Shown in pieces: positions 13,885 through 21,300 of a DNA stretch of 23,834 bases. Under the pieces are notes generated by a model, which saw only the letters and a list, made by a program, of their open reading frames with translations, did no database searches and was not told the origin of the DNA. Made by a program: the position numbers and the translations under genes. The stretch is from assembly GCA_045590215.1 (NCBI GenBank), contig JAZNQO010000004.1, positions 1 to 23,834 on the forward strand, read 5' to 3'. How positions within the stretch are numbered: position 1 is the first letter of the stretch; each line of letters starts with the position of its first letter. The DNA comes from RUG563 sp045590215. Lineage in GTDB: Bacteria > Bacillota > Clostridia > Christensenellales > Aristaeellaceae.

Positions 13885-13910
13885 CAAAGTACTTTGCATA
13901 GTGTATTATG
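13885..13910 (-). promoter_or_regulatory. XRE gene leader: perfect palindrome and possible -10 box
   Basis: CAAAGTACTTTG (13885-13896) is a perfect 12-base palindrome about 29 bases before the start codon. On the minus strand CATAAT (13905-13910), preceded by TGT, is a plausible extended -10 box with no good -35. The palindrome would lie around the transcription start, a usual place for an autorepressor operator. Apart from this and the terminator at 14064-14098, nothing is seen in 13857-14222. Confidence 0.45.
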
Positions 13911-14063
13911 ACATAGTTTTCTTTTGATTTGTATAACATATCGGTTTCATACAGTGCAACCGTAAGTTGAGAAAACAGGTATACAGAAAAATAACGCATG
14001 TATCGTCTCGGCAACTGTTCGACTGACCTATTCAAGTTTATTGCTTTCATTCTAACATGGCAA

Positions 14064-14098
14064 TACAAAAACCGCAAGCCAGCCAAGGCTTGCGGTTT
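14064..14098 (-). terminator. Intrinsic terminator of the FHA-SEDS-PBP operon
   Basis: AAACCGCAAGCC (14069-14080) and GGCTTGCGGTTT (14087-14098) form a perfect 12-bp stem with a six-base loop. Read on the minus strand the stem runs into TTTTTGT, a proper U-tail. It is about 125 bases after the PBP stop codon. Confidence 0.8.
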
Positions 14099-14222
14099 CA
14101 TTATTTGCATGAAGAAAAGTGAAGGATAAATCCATCCTTTCTATCACTCTTATTGGCTGCCTGTTTATTTCTGTTTGCTATTTTTTCAGTCAATTGTCCA
14201 GCTCTTTTTCAGCCACATCCAC

Positions 14223-15647
14223 TCAATAACCTTCCTTCAGCATCCACTGGAACACCTGCCGGGCGATGGGAGCCGCAATGCTGCCGCCGCCGCCTGCATC
14301 CTCCACCACCACCGCAATGGCATAAGGGTGAGCGGCTTCGTCCAAAAAGCCGATGAACCACGCATTGGTGTTTTCCTGGCTGTCCACTTCCGCAGAGCCC
14401 GTCTTTCCGCACACCTTCACGCCGGGGATATTGGCCCCTGTGCCGGTGCCCGTTGTTACCACAGTACGCATATAGCCTTTCAGGGTATCCGCCGTTTCTT
14501 TTTTCATCACGGTGCGATACATCCGGCTTGAACCTTCAGAGCGCAAATCGCCATTGGACGCCACCGTTTTGGCCACCGTATAGGGCTCCATCATCACGCC
14601 GCCGTTGGCAACAGCTGCCGCCGTCATGCACATATGCAGAGGCGTTGCCGTCAATTCACTCTGCCCCACGCCCGTCCACGCAATTTCCCTTTCCGTTCTG
14701 TTTTCCCCGGGATAGGAGGAATTTTCCACCACCACATCCCGGAACAGGAAATTATCATTGAAGCCAAAGCTTTCCGCCGTTTTTTTCAATTTCTGGTCGC
14801 CCAAATTCAGGGCAATCTGGGCAAAGGTGTTATTGCAGCTCACCTGAAACGCACGGGACAGGGTCAGCTGCCCATGGCTGACGATCTTTCCTGCTTCCAC
14901 ATCCGTTCCGGCATCCGTCACAAACCGGTCACCCACTTGCAGCATGCCGCTGCACTGATAGGCACGGGTGGCGGCATCGATATAGTTTTCCAAAGCCGAA
15001 GCAGCGGTAATCACCTTGAAGGTGGAGCCGGGGGCATACAGCCCCTGTACCGCCCGGTTATAAAAAGGCTTTTGGGGATCGTTTTTCGCCTGATTGGTAA
15101 TCTGCTGGGGGTCATACTGGGGTAAGGAAATTTCCGCAAGCATTTCCCCCGTCTTGTAATTCATCAAAACCAACGCCCCGGCCTTCCCGCTGGGGAATAG
15201 CGAAGAGGCATAGGCAGAAAGGGTAGCATCCAGCGTCAGGTGCACACTGTCTCCCACTCTTCTTTCGCCCTTAATCAGGCAGGAAAAGCGTTCGGGCAGG
15301 CTCATTTGAAAGCCGTAGAGGGAAGACGCCATAAAGCTCTCCACCCCGTTATTGACATTCCCCTGCTTATCCCCCACCACATGCACCATAGCCTTTCGCA
15401 TAGCCGCATCCTGATGATAGAGCCGCTGATTATTGGCATCATTGGCAGCCAGCAGCTGGCCGTTCCGGTCGTAGATATTACCGGGGGTCACGTCCTTTTT
15501 CTTGGCACGCACGAAGGTATTGGAAGAGGAAGAAAACCAGCGGTTGCCGTTGACGGTGATGCTGTAGCCGCCGAAAATTGCCAGCAACGCAAACAGAGCC
15601 ACCAGAAAAAAGCATACTCTTCTGATGTTGTTTTTCACCTGCTTCAT
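14223..15647 (-). CDS. Penicillin-binding protein, class B transpeptidase (FtsI/PbpA-like)
   Basis: The 474-residue protein has a short cytoplasmic N-terminus, one membrane anchor (about 11-30) and an external transpeptidase domain. All three active-site motifs are present: Ser208-Thr-Phe-Lys211 (GSTFK), Ser270-Cys-Asn272 and Lys415-Thr-Gly417. The N-terminal dimerisation part is short, as in the actinobacterial PbpA group. The protein cross-links peptidoglycan made by a partner SEDS polymerase. Its ATG overlaps the TGA of the SEDS gene (ATGA), with GGGGGTGAGGG just before it, so the two are translationally coupled and should form one complex. It is the last gene of the operon. Confidence 0.93.
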   Translation of the reverse strand: MKQVKNNIRRVCFFLVALFALLAIFGGYSITVNGNRWFSSSSNTFVRAKKKDVTPGNIYDRNGQLLAANDANNQRLYHQDAAMRKAMVHVVGDKQGNVNNGVESFMASSLYGFQMSLPERFSCLIKGERRVGDSVHLTLDATLSAYASSLFPSGKAGALVLMNYKTGEMLAEISLPQYDPQQITNQAKNDPQKPFYNRAVQGLYAPGSTFKVITAASALENYIDAATRAYQCSGMLQVGDRFVTDAGTDVEAGKIVSHGQLTLSRAFQVSCNNTFAQIALNLGDQKLKKTAESFGFNDNFLFRDVVVENSSYPGENRTEREIAWTGVGQSELTATPLHMCMTAAAVANGGVMMEPYTVAKTVASNGDLRSEGSSRMYRTVMKKETADTLKGYMRTVVTTGTGTGANIPGVKVCGKTGSAEVDSQENTNAWFIGFLDEAAHPYAIAVVVEDAGGGGSIAAPIARQVFQWMLKEGY

Positions 15648-16909
15648 AAGCCCTCACCCCCTTGCATGGCAAGTGCCCTGTCCTGATCCACCCCGGCGGC
15701 GTTCCTTGCCGCCACGCCTTGCATCAGCCCGATGATGCACAGGCTTGAAACCAGCGACGTGCCGCCGTAGCTGATGAAGGGCAGGGTGATGCCCGTCAGG
15801 GGAATCAATTTGATATTGCCGCCGATAATCACAAACACCTGCAGGGCAATCATGGCAGCGCAGCCCGTTGCCAGCAGAGCGTGGAACACCGTGCGGCTCT
15901 TTCTTGCAATCATGATGCCTCTTAACACAATAAACAGGAACATCAAAAGCACAATCAGCCCGAAAATCATGCCGAATTCATTCACAATCACAGCGAAAAT
16001 AAAGTCGTTATAATGCTCTGGGATCACCGTGGCGTTTCCGGCTCCCAGCCCCACGCCCCACAGACCGCCGTTGGCCATGGCAATCAGCCCCTGCACAATC
16101 TGATACCCGGCCCCCTGCACATCCTGCCAAGGGTTCAGCCAGATTTCCACGCGGGTCATAGCTCTTGCGAATTTGGAGGGCATCAGGAAATTGCCCAGCA
16201 CCACCGCCGCCGCTGCGCCGCCTGCCCCAAGGGCTACCAGCAGCACGCTGCCCGTCGCCGCAAAGGCTAAAATCAGAGCCGTGCCAAAGTATAGGAGGGC
16301 CGTGCCAAAGTCGTTCTGCACGGCCAGTATCATCACGCAAACCGCCGCAAAACCCATCGCCACCATCACCTTCCGCCGGGAAAGCAGGAAGGAAAGGCTG
16401 ACCAGCATGGCAATCTTTACGATTTCACTGGGCTGAAAGCTGCGTCCGCCAAAGGTGATCCAGCTGTGTGCACCGTTCTTTTCGGAGCCGATCACAAGGG
16501 GCAACGCCAATAAAGCCAAGCTGCCCAGCACCAGCACCACATTCATCAGCCGGAATGAGGATACATAGCGAATCAGCAGCGTGCAGAAAATCATACACGC
16601 AACGCCCACGCCGTAATGCAACGCCTGCGCCATGCCCCGCTCCGGGTCCAGCCGGTAAAGCACCAGCACCCCAAGGGCGCACAAAAAATTCGTCAGGGAT
16701 AATAAAAGCGTATCCGCCGGAAACAATTTGGAAATGCCCACTGACCCAAACAGCACAATCACCGGCACCACCACGGCCAGCCCAAAGCACTGCCAGTTCC
16801 AGTCCTTGAGCCCCAGCAGGAAAAACGCCAGAAAATAAAACAGCATCACCGTGCTGACCATCAGCCGTCCCGGCGTCATGCGACGGCGATTGTTCTTTTT
16901 ATCCTTCAT
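15644..16909 (-). CDS. SEDS-family peptidoglycan glycosyltransferase (FtsW/RodA/SpoVE)
   Basis: The 421-residue protein has about ten transmembrane helices and the SEDS signatures FQPSEIVKIAMLVSLSFLLSRR and PLTGITLPFISYGGTSLVSS. It polymerises lipid II into glycan strands at the outer face of the membrane and works with a class B PBP, here the coupled downstream gene. Its ATG overlaps the stop of the FHA gene by four bases (ATGA). The sequence alone does not decide between division (FtsW) and elongation or sporulation (RodA/SpoVE). The FHA-SEDS-PBP order recalls the actinobacterial fhaB-rodA-pbpA locus, but no PknB kinase or PstP phosphatase lies in the window. Confidence 0.92.
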   Translation of the reverse strand: MKDKKNNRRRMTPGRLMVSTVMLFYFLAFFLLGLKDWNWQCFGLAVVVPVIVLFGSVGISKLFPADTLLLSLTNFLCALGVLVLYRLDPERGMAQALHYGVGVACMIFCTLLIRYVSSFRLMNVVLVLGSLALLALPLVIGSEKNGAHSWITFGGRSFQPSEIVKIAMLVSLSFLLSRRKVMVAMGFAAVCVMILAVQNDFGTALLYFGTALILAFAATGSVLLVALGAGGAAAAVVLGNFLMPSKFARAMTRVEIWLNPWQDVQGAGYQIVQGLIAMANGGLWGVGLGAGNATVIPEHYNDFIFAVIVNEFGMIFGLIVLLMFLFIVLRGIMIARKSRTVFHALLATGCAAMIALQVFVIIGGNIKLIPLTGITLPFISYGGTSLVSSLCIIGLMQGVAARNAAGVDQDRALAMQGGEGL

Positions 16910-17628
16910 CGTCTGCCGCTCCTTCTGTGACGCTCCACGGGGCTGAAATAGGGAATGGCTTCGTCATTTTCTTCTGCAGGCAGGGGCTGTTGATATACAG
17001 GCATCTGCCCATAGGGCAAATACGCTGCGTTCTCCCCCGGCTGCTCCTGCGCTTCATAGGCTGCATAATCAGAGGCAGGCTGCGCTGCAGGCACTGCATC
17101 AAAGGGGTTTGGCAACACAAAGGTTTCTTCTTCCGGCATGCTCCCTTCCCGAAGCTGCTCTTTAGCAAACATCGCCGGATGGGGCACGTTCAGCCCGGCA
17201 AACAGCCGGATGCGGATATGGGCACTGCCCAGCGTCACTTCCGTGCCGTGGAGGGCATAGGCACTGCCCTTGAGAGGCACCCCTTCCATGGCCACCTTAT
17301 GCCCCATATGGGGCGTAATGCGCAGCCCTTTCCCCTCCACAAAATCAAACAGCGCATGGCGTTTTTTCACGCCTCGTCTGCGCAACCTGATATCGCAGGA
17401 GGAAGAAGCTCCCATCATGCCTTCTCTGGGCAGAGGCTGGCTTTTTCCCGTTTCCAAGTCCACAACTTCGCCGATCAACCCGGCATCCGGTAAACGGCGC
17501 ATTTCTTTTTTATATTGACGGTTATCCCGGCGCATCTGCCGAAAAGCCCGAAACAAAATAACAACTCCCAGCGCAATAAAGATATAACGCATCAGCATGG
17601 CCAACAGTTCATAGGCTTCGCTGCTCAT
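16906..17628 (-). CDS. Membrane-anchored FHA-domain protein with altered phosphopeptide site
   Basis: The 240-residue protein has one transmembrane helix (about 9-27), a basic juxtamembrane stretch, an FHA domain (about 50-145) and an acidic, Pro/Gln/Ala-rich tail. FHA domains bind phosphothreonine peptides through the Arg of an early GR motif and the Ser of a later S-x-x-H motif. Here these positions read Gly73-Ala74 and V-K-K-R-His91, so both key contacts seem lost. It is first in the operon with the SEDS and PBP genes, so a scaffold role in wall synthesis is likely. The start at 17628 has AAAGGAGG ten bases upstream; a start at 17649 would place that site inside the gene. Confidence 0.82.
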   Translation of the reverse strand: MSSEAYELLAMLMRYIFIALGVVILFRAFRQMRRDNRQYKKEMRRLPDAGLIGEVVDLETGKSQPLPREGMMGASSSCDIRLRRRGVKKRHALFDFVEGKGLRITPHMGHKVAMEGVPLKGSAYALHGTEVTLGSAHIRIRLFAGLNVPHPAMFAKEQLREGSMPEEETFVLPNPFDAVPAAQPASDYAAYEAQEQPGENAAYLPYGQMPVYQQPLPAEENDEAIPYFSPVERHRRSGRR

Positions 17629-17672
17629 CCGGCGCACGCCTCCTTTCATCCGTTTGTTTCTCTATCTATATT

Positions 17673-17682
17673 ATTATATCAC
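17673..17682 (-). promoter_or_regulatory. Extended -10 promoter of the FHA-SEDS-PBP operon
   Basis: On the minus strand, TATAAT (17673-17678) is preceded by TGA, giving a full extended -10. The -35 position (TTCCTA at 17696-17701) is weak. It is about 45 bases before the FHA start codon. Confidence 0.7.
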
Positions 17683-17749
17683 ATCCTGCGCTAAATAGGA
17701 ATTAGATTAAATGTAAAATTCTTTCTCTTCTTCCTTTCCCTTTCCGTGC

Positions 17750-17778
17750 TTGCGAAAGCGGCCACTTTCATGTATAAT
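17750..17778 (+). promoter_or_regulatory. Sigma-A promoter of ychF
   Basis: TTGCGA (17750-17755) and TATAAT (17773-17778) are 17 bases apart, about 46 bases before the ATG. It diverges from the FHA operon promoter. Confidence 0.8.
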
Positions 17779-17824
17779 GGGGAGGGATTTTTTTACACCA
17801 AATGTTAAAGGGGATCAGATTCAA

Positions 17825-18922
17825 ATGAAATTAGGCGTTGTAGGCCTGCCGAACGTAGGCAAAAGCACCCTTTTTAATGCCATCACCGGTGCCGGCGCAC
17901 AGGCTGCCAATTATCCTTTCTGCACCATCGAACCCAATGCCGGTATCGTGGCCGTGCCGGATGACCGGCTGACCAAGCTGGCCGAAATGTATCACCCCAA
18001 AAAGGTGACCCCGGCTACAGTGGAATTTGTGGATATCGCCGGCCTTGTGAAAGGGGCCAGCAAGGGAGAAGGCCTTGGCAACAAATTCCTTTCCCACATC
18101 CGGGAATGTGAAGCCATCGTGCATGTGGTGCGCTGCTTTGAAGATGAAAATATCATCCATGTAGACGGCAGCATTGACCCTGCCCGTGATATCGAAACCA
18201 TCAATCTGGAACTGATTTTCGCCGATATGGAAACCGTAGCCCGCCGGGAAGAAAAAGCCCGGAAGCTCATCAAAACCGGCGATAAGAAATACGGCGAGGA
18301 AGCAGACCTTGCAAAGAAAGTGCTTTCCCATCTGGAAATGGGCAAGCCTGCCCGCACCTGCGCCCTCACCGATGATGAAAAAGAAACGGTGAAGGGCTGG
18401 TTCCTGCTCACCACCAAGCCTGTCATCTACGCCGCCAACATCTCGGAAGACGATGTGGCCGAGGACGAAGACAGCCTGCCTTTCGTGCAAAAGGTCAAGG
18501 CCATCGCCAAGGAAGAGGCTGCAGAAGTGCTGGTCATTTCCGCCCAGATAGAAGAAGAAATCGCCCAGATGGAGCCGGACGAAAAAGCCGAGTTTTTGGA
18601 AGAAATGGGCATCGGCCAAAGCGGCCTGGATCGGCTGATCCGCAAGTGCTATCACCTGCTGGGGCTCATCTCCTTCCTCACCGCCGGGGAAGACGAATGC
18701 CGTGCGTGGACCATCGTCAACGGCTCCAAGGCACCGCAGGCCGCCGGAAAAATCCATACCGATTTCGAGCGCGGCTTCATCCGGGCAGAAATCGTGCCTT
18801 TCACTTCCCTGATGGAAATGGGCAGCATGACCGCCTGCCGGGAAAAAGGCCTCATCCGCTCCGAAGGCAAGGAATACGTCATGCAGGACGGCGATGTGAC
18901 CCTTTTCCGCTTTAACGTGTGA
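17825..18922 (+). CDS. ychF: Ribosome-binding ATPase/GTPase YchF (OBG family)
   Basis: This 365-residue protein is the conserved YchF/Ola1 P-loop protein. The Walker A (G1) motif GLPNVGKST is at 7-15, the G3-like DIAGLVKGASKGEGLG follows, and the C-terminal TGS/DUF933 region ends with HTDFERGFIRAEIVPF and DGDVTLFRFNV, which are near invariant in the family. YchF prefers ATP over GTP, binds ribosomes and affects translation and stress responses. The start at 17825 has AAAGGGG upstream; a longer in-frame start overlaps the promoter. It is monocistronic, and repeat copy B follows it and supplies the only visible terminator. Confidence 0.97.
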   Translation: MKLGVVGLPNVGKSTLFNAITGAGAQAANYPFCTIEPNAGIVAVPDDRLTKLAEMYHPKKVTPATVEFVDIAGLVKGASKGEGLGNKFLSHIRECEAIVHVVRCFEDENIIHVDGSIDPARDIETINLELIFADMETVARREEKARKLIKTGDKKYGEEADLAKKVLSHLEMGKPARTCALTDDEKETVKGWFLLTTKPVIYAANISEDDVAEDEDSLPFVQKVKAIAKEEAAEVLVISAQIEEEIAQMEPDEKAEFLEEMGIGQSGLDRLIRKCYHLLGLISFLTAGEDECRAWTIVNGSKAPQAAGKIHTDFERGFIRAEIVPFTSLMEMGSMTACREKGLIRSEGKEYVMQDGDVTLFRFNV

Positions 18923-18952
18923 TTTTTATCTTTTCTGTTTCGTTTGCCGTGC

Positions 18953-19490
18953 CAACGCAGAAAACCGTGAGGGGCTCCGCTCCCGAACCCCGGCCAGGGA
19001 TATTGATCCGCAACCTCAATCTACGCCTTGGTCGCTGCCGCTGGTAATGCTTGTATCGGTTGATTCATTTCCCCTGCACCCGGCAGCGGAAATAGTATAT
19101 TTATCAAACATCAGACAAACAATGTGCCGCTGATACTGAAACACGCAGAAACCCGATTGAAAAAAAGATGTTCTATTTTGCGAGTCGGCTGCAGCCCGGC
19201 TGCACACGGGAACGGCAGCTGAAAGCCGCCTACCGGATGCAAAGCATCCGGGAAAACAGAAAAAGGCGTGGACGGAAACTCGTTTCTGTCCACGCTTTTT
19301 TCGTGTTTTCTTTGTGCCCGTGGCGACGATTGTGTTCGTTCCATATAGCTCCATGCAGAGACAATTTCTTCAAGAAAATAGGCGTGTTTTCGCAGGGTGG
19401 GTGCAGGGTCGATGACCCTGCCGTGGGGTACAGGGGACGAGAAGTCCCCTGCTCGGTAAACCCTGCCTCGTCGTTCTTTCGCAAAACAGG
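18953..19490. repeat. Hairpin-chain intergenic repeat, copy B
   Basis: It lies between the convergent ychF and small XRE genes and is related to copies A and C. Perfect or near-perfect hairpins lie at 19190-19204 (TGCAGC/GCTGCA), 19214-19230 (GGCAGCT/AGCCGCC, one mismatch, loop GAA), 19233-19251 (CCGGATGC/GCATCCGG, loop AAA), 19266-19295, 19403-19421 (GCAGGGTC/GACCCTGC) and 19431-19451 (CAGGGGAC/GTCCCCTG). Two stems carry compensatory changes relative to copy A. The left part (18953-19080) diverges more and its boundary is approximate. No gene is seen in 18923-19570. Confidence 0.8.
19261..19301. terminator. Bidirectional intrinsic terminator inside repeat copy B
   Basis: GCGTGGAC (19266-19273) pairs with GTCCACGC (19288-19295), with an A-run on the left and six T on the right. 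It is equivalent to the terminator in copy A and can stop both ychF (plus) and the small XRE gene (minus). Confidence 0.7.
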
Positions 19491-19570
19491 ACAATCCCTC
19501 AAGTTCTTCGAGCCAGCTCCCTTTACACAAGGAAGCCAATGACGCACCCCTGCTTCGTCGCAAAAGCCTT

Positions 19571-19807
19571 TTACCCGTTTTCTTCGTGCGCATTTTCAAC
19601 CAATTGGAATAATTGGCTCAAGGGCATATCCAGTGCCCCGGCGATTTTCCAGAGGGTTTCCACATTGGCATTTTTATCCCCTGTTTCAATCATGGTCAAA
19701 TGGGTTCGGGATATGCCGGCAAGACCGCTCAAAACCTCTTGGGAGATTTTTCTGCCCTGCCGCAACTGTCGAATTACGCTGCCCGTAATTTCCGTCCGAT
19801 AATCCAC
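19571..19807 (-). CDS. Small XRE-family helix-turn-helix protein
   Basis: The 78-residue protein is almost entirely one XRE/Cro-C1 DNA-binding domain (about 10-66): VIRQLRQGRKISQEVLSGLA is helices 1-2, and the recognition helix is in ISRTHLTMIETG. The end VENAHEENG is acidic. Proteins of this size usually act as dimeric repressors, often of their own operon. The start is GTG at 19807 with AGAGG seven bases before it; no in-frame ATG fits. It lies downstream of the Myb/SANT gene on the same strand across a 114-base gap containing an inverted repeat that may be its operator. Confidence 0.88.
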   Translation of the reverse strand: MDYRTEITGSVIRQLRQGRKISQEVLSGLAGISRTHLTMIETGDKNANVETLWKIAGALDMPLSQLFQLVENAHEENG

Positions 19808-19849
19808 AACGCATCCTCTTCCTTCCTATATGCAAAATTGTATGCGTTG

Positions 19850-19869
19850 ATAGACATTTATTTGTCTAT
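19850..19869. promoter_or_regulatory. Operator-like inverted repeat upstream of the small XRE gene
   Basis: ATAGACA (19850-19856) and TGTCTAT (19863-19869) are perfect inverted arms around TTTATT. The site is 43-62 bases upstream of the XRE start codon and directly next to the plus-strand promoter at 19875. An XRE dimer target is the simplest reading. Confidence 0.5.
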
Positions 19870-19874
19870 TATCG

Positions 19875-19903
19875 TTGACATTTTTTATATTTTATGCTAT
19901 ACT
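19875..19903 (+). promoter_or_regulatory. Strong sigma-A-type promoter reading antisense into the Myb/SANT gene
   Basis: TTGACA (19875-19880) and TATACT (19898-19903) are 17 bases apart, with TGC directly before the -10 box: 11 of 12 consensus positions plus the extended element. No plus-strand gene follows; transcription would run into the 3' end of the minus-strand gene at 19922-20617. Confidence 0.55.
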
Positions 19904-19921
19904 TTTTATGAGAACAGCCTT

Positions 19922-20617
19922 TTAATTGGCTGCATTTTCCAAAACGGCCAGCCGCTCCGTCAATTCCCGGCAAAAGGGCGTCAGGTTTCCCTGCCTTTCT
20001 TCCGGCAGAAGGCCCAGAAAATCCTTGCACAGCAGCAAAATGGCACGGGCTGCCGCCTGCATATCTTCCAATTGCAGGCGCATCAGATCCGTCTGCACTT
20101 TCATGCGATCCACGGTCTGCAAGAGCTTGCGGTTGTTTTCCAGCGCAGTGCTTTCCTCTCTTCGTTGTTCCTCCAAGGGATTTTTGCAGTTAACGCCCTC
20201 TTTTTCCAGCTTTTCGCAAATGCCGCAAATCAATTCCGGCTTTTTGCGCAGCACAGAGCGATACTTGTTCTGATACCGCAGCATGGCGGTCTTATCGCCC
20301 CCGGACATTTCCATCACGCATGCACGCACGGATTGTCCCCGGCTTTTGGCCAGAATCACCTGCCGTACCAGTTCTTCCACTTCCGCTTCGGTGAAGGTCA
20401 CAAAAGGGGCTGCCCTGCGCAGGTTGTCAGGCACTTCTCCTCGCAGCTGCAAGTAATAGTAATTGCGCACGCTGTTGGGCTTTCTGCCCAATTGATCCCC
20501 TGTCTTTTCAAACACGCTGCGCAGGGATGCGCCGCTTTCTTCGGCCATACGCACGGCATCCATCAATGCTGTTTTTTCCGTTTCCGTCCAGCCGCTTTTC
20601 TTTCCGTATATCGTCAT
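19922..20617 (-). CDS. Double Myb/SANT-like DNA-binding protein (RsfA-like) with coiled-coil tail
   Basis: The 231-residue protein has two tandem Myb/SANT-like modules. The first spans about 8-58 (GWTETEKTALMDAVRMAEE through KPNSVRNYYYLQLRG); the second about 74-125 (FTEAEVEELVRQVILAKSRG through MLRYQNKYRSVLRKKP). A Cys-containing link (CGICEKLEKEGVNC) and a helical, probably coiled-coil tail follow. Bacterial Myb-like proteins of this kind include the Bacillus prespore regulator RsfA, so a role in sporulation transcription is possible but not shown. GGGAGGT precedes the ATG at 20617; upstream in-frame extensions lack a good start context. It is divergent from the orphan winged-helix gene at 20797. 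Confidence 0.78.
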   Translation of the reverse strand: MTIYGKKSGWTETEKTALMDAVRMAEESGASLRSVFEKTGDQLGRKPNSVRNYYYLQLRGEVPDNLRRAAPFVTFTEAEVEELVRQVILAKSRGQSVRACVMEMSGGDKTAMLRYQNKYRSVLRKKPELICGICEKLEKEGVNCKNPLEEQRREESTALENNRKLLQTVDRMKVQTDLMRLQLEDMQAAARAILLLCKDFLGLLPEERQGNLTPFCRELTERLAVLENAAN

Positions 20618-20707
20618 TTTCTTACCTCCCTGCTGTTTTTCGTGTCTATTATGCTTCCAAAGGCTGCCTGTTATGCAATATTTTGCTGTTGAACTTATGT
20701 TTACATC

Positions 20708-20723
20708 TGTAACAAATATTACA
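20708..20723. promoter_or_regulatory. Inverted repeat in the Myb/winged-helix divergent region
   Basis: TGTAA (20708-20712) and TTACA (20719-20723) are inverted arms around CAAATA in an AT-rich divergent intergenic region (20618-20796). No clear -35/-10 pair was found for either gene. It could be a regulator binding site. Confidence 0.35.
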
Positions 20724-20796
20724 AAATTCATAATTTTTTTATTTTTATTGCAACAAATTCCCTTTCTCATTCGTCTATATATACGAGGTGATAAAA

Positions 20797-21114
20797 ATGA
20801 GTAACCTGTATGCCCTGCAAAAAGCAAATAAAGCCATGCTTTTATCCATCGATGAAGAAGAACAGAAAGTATATGTAAACGGCCGCCCCTGCGAATTGAC
20901 TCATCAGGAATATTCCCTGCTTTTGCGTCTGGCCGGTCAAACAGACAAGCCCGTTTCCCGAGACGATCTTTTGCGGGACGCATGGGGGTATATCTGCCCC
21001 GGCGATACCAGAACGGTGGACGTGCATATCCAGCGTCTGCGTAAAAAGCTGGGCTTTGCCTGCATCGAAACGGTATATCGTCAGGGCTACCGGCTCTGCG
21101 CCTGCGCCATTTGA
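20797..21114 (+). CDS. Orphan OmpR/PhoB-type winged-helix DNA-binding protein
   Basis: The 105-residue protein is just the effector half of a response regulator. After a short N-terminal segment, VYVNGRPCELTHQEYSLLLR (25-44) opens the PhoB-type domain; VSRDDLLRDAWG (53-64) and the recognition helix RTVDVHIQRLRKKLG (72-86) follow, and ETVYRQGYRL is the closing hairpin. There is no receiver domain, and no histidine kinase is nearby, so it is not a standard two-component regulator. GAGGTG lies ahead of the ATG at 20797; an in-frame GTG at 20788 overlaps that site and is less likely. It is divergent from the Myb/SANT gene. Confidence 0.85.
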   Translation: MSNLYALQKANKAMLLSIDEEEQKVYVNGRPCELTHQEYSLLLRLAGQTDKPVSRDDLLRDAWGYICPGDTRTVDVHIQRLRKKLGFACIETVYRQGYRLCACAI

Positions 21115-21128
21115 CAGCCCCCTATCCT

Positions 21129-21174
21129 GCCTGCTGCATTTATCCTGTTTTTCTGCGGCAGGCATTATTTTTTT
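21129..21174 (+). terminator. Intrinsic terminator of the winged-helix gene
   Basis: GCCTGCTGCA (21129-21138) pairs with TGCGGCAGGC (21154-21163), ten pairs with one G-T, then ATTA and seven T. Confidence 0.8.
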
Positions 21175-21248
21175 GCAAAAAAAGGGCACATTTAACGGCA
21201 TTTTTTTGAAAAAAAGCCCTGGGAGGGGTAGCGTTTTTTCGATACTTA

Positions 21249-21257
21249 TGCTAAAAT
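21249..21257 (+). promoter_or_regulatory. Extended -10 promoter of the M24 peptidase gene
   Basis: TGC-TAAAAT (21249-21257) is an extended -10 box about 44 bases before the ATG at 21301. No good -35 is seen; runs of T and A upstream (21168-21215) could act as curved or UP-like DNA. Confidence 0.55.
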
Positions 21258-21300
21258 ACAATGTGGTATGCTTTGCACATACTCTATGGAGGAAAAAACC

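Noticed and set aside
13850..14110. Minus-strand 86-codon ORF upstream of the XRE gene
   Set aside because: It overlaps the leader, palindrome and the operon terminator hairpin and has no ribosome binding site or family-like sequence.
19111..19599. Several 60-160 codon ORFs inside the three repeat copies
   Set aside because: They appear on both strands because palindromes are stop-poor; stems show compensatory changes rather than codon-type changes.
19908..19925. Five-residue ORF (MRTAF) after the antisense promoter
   Set aside because: No ribosome binding site, and too short to support.
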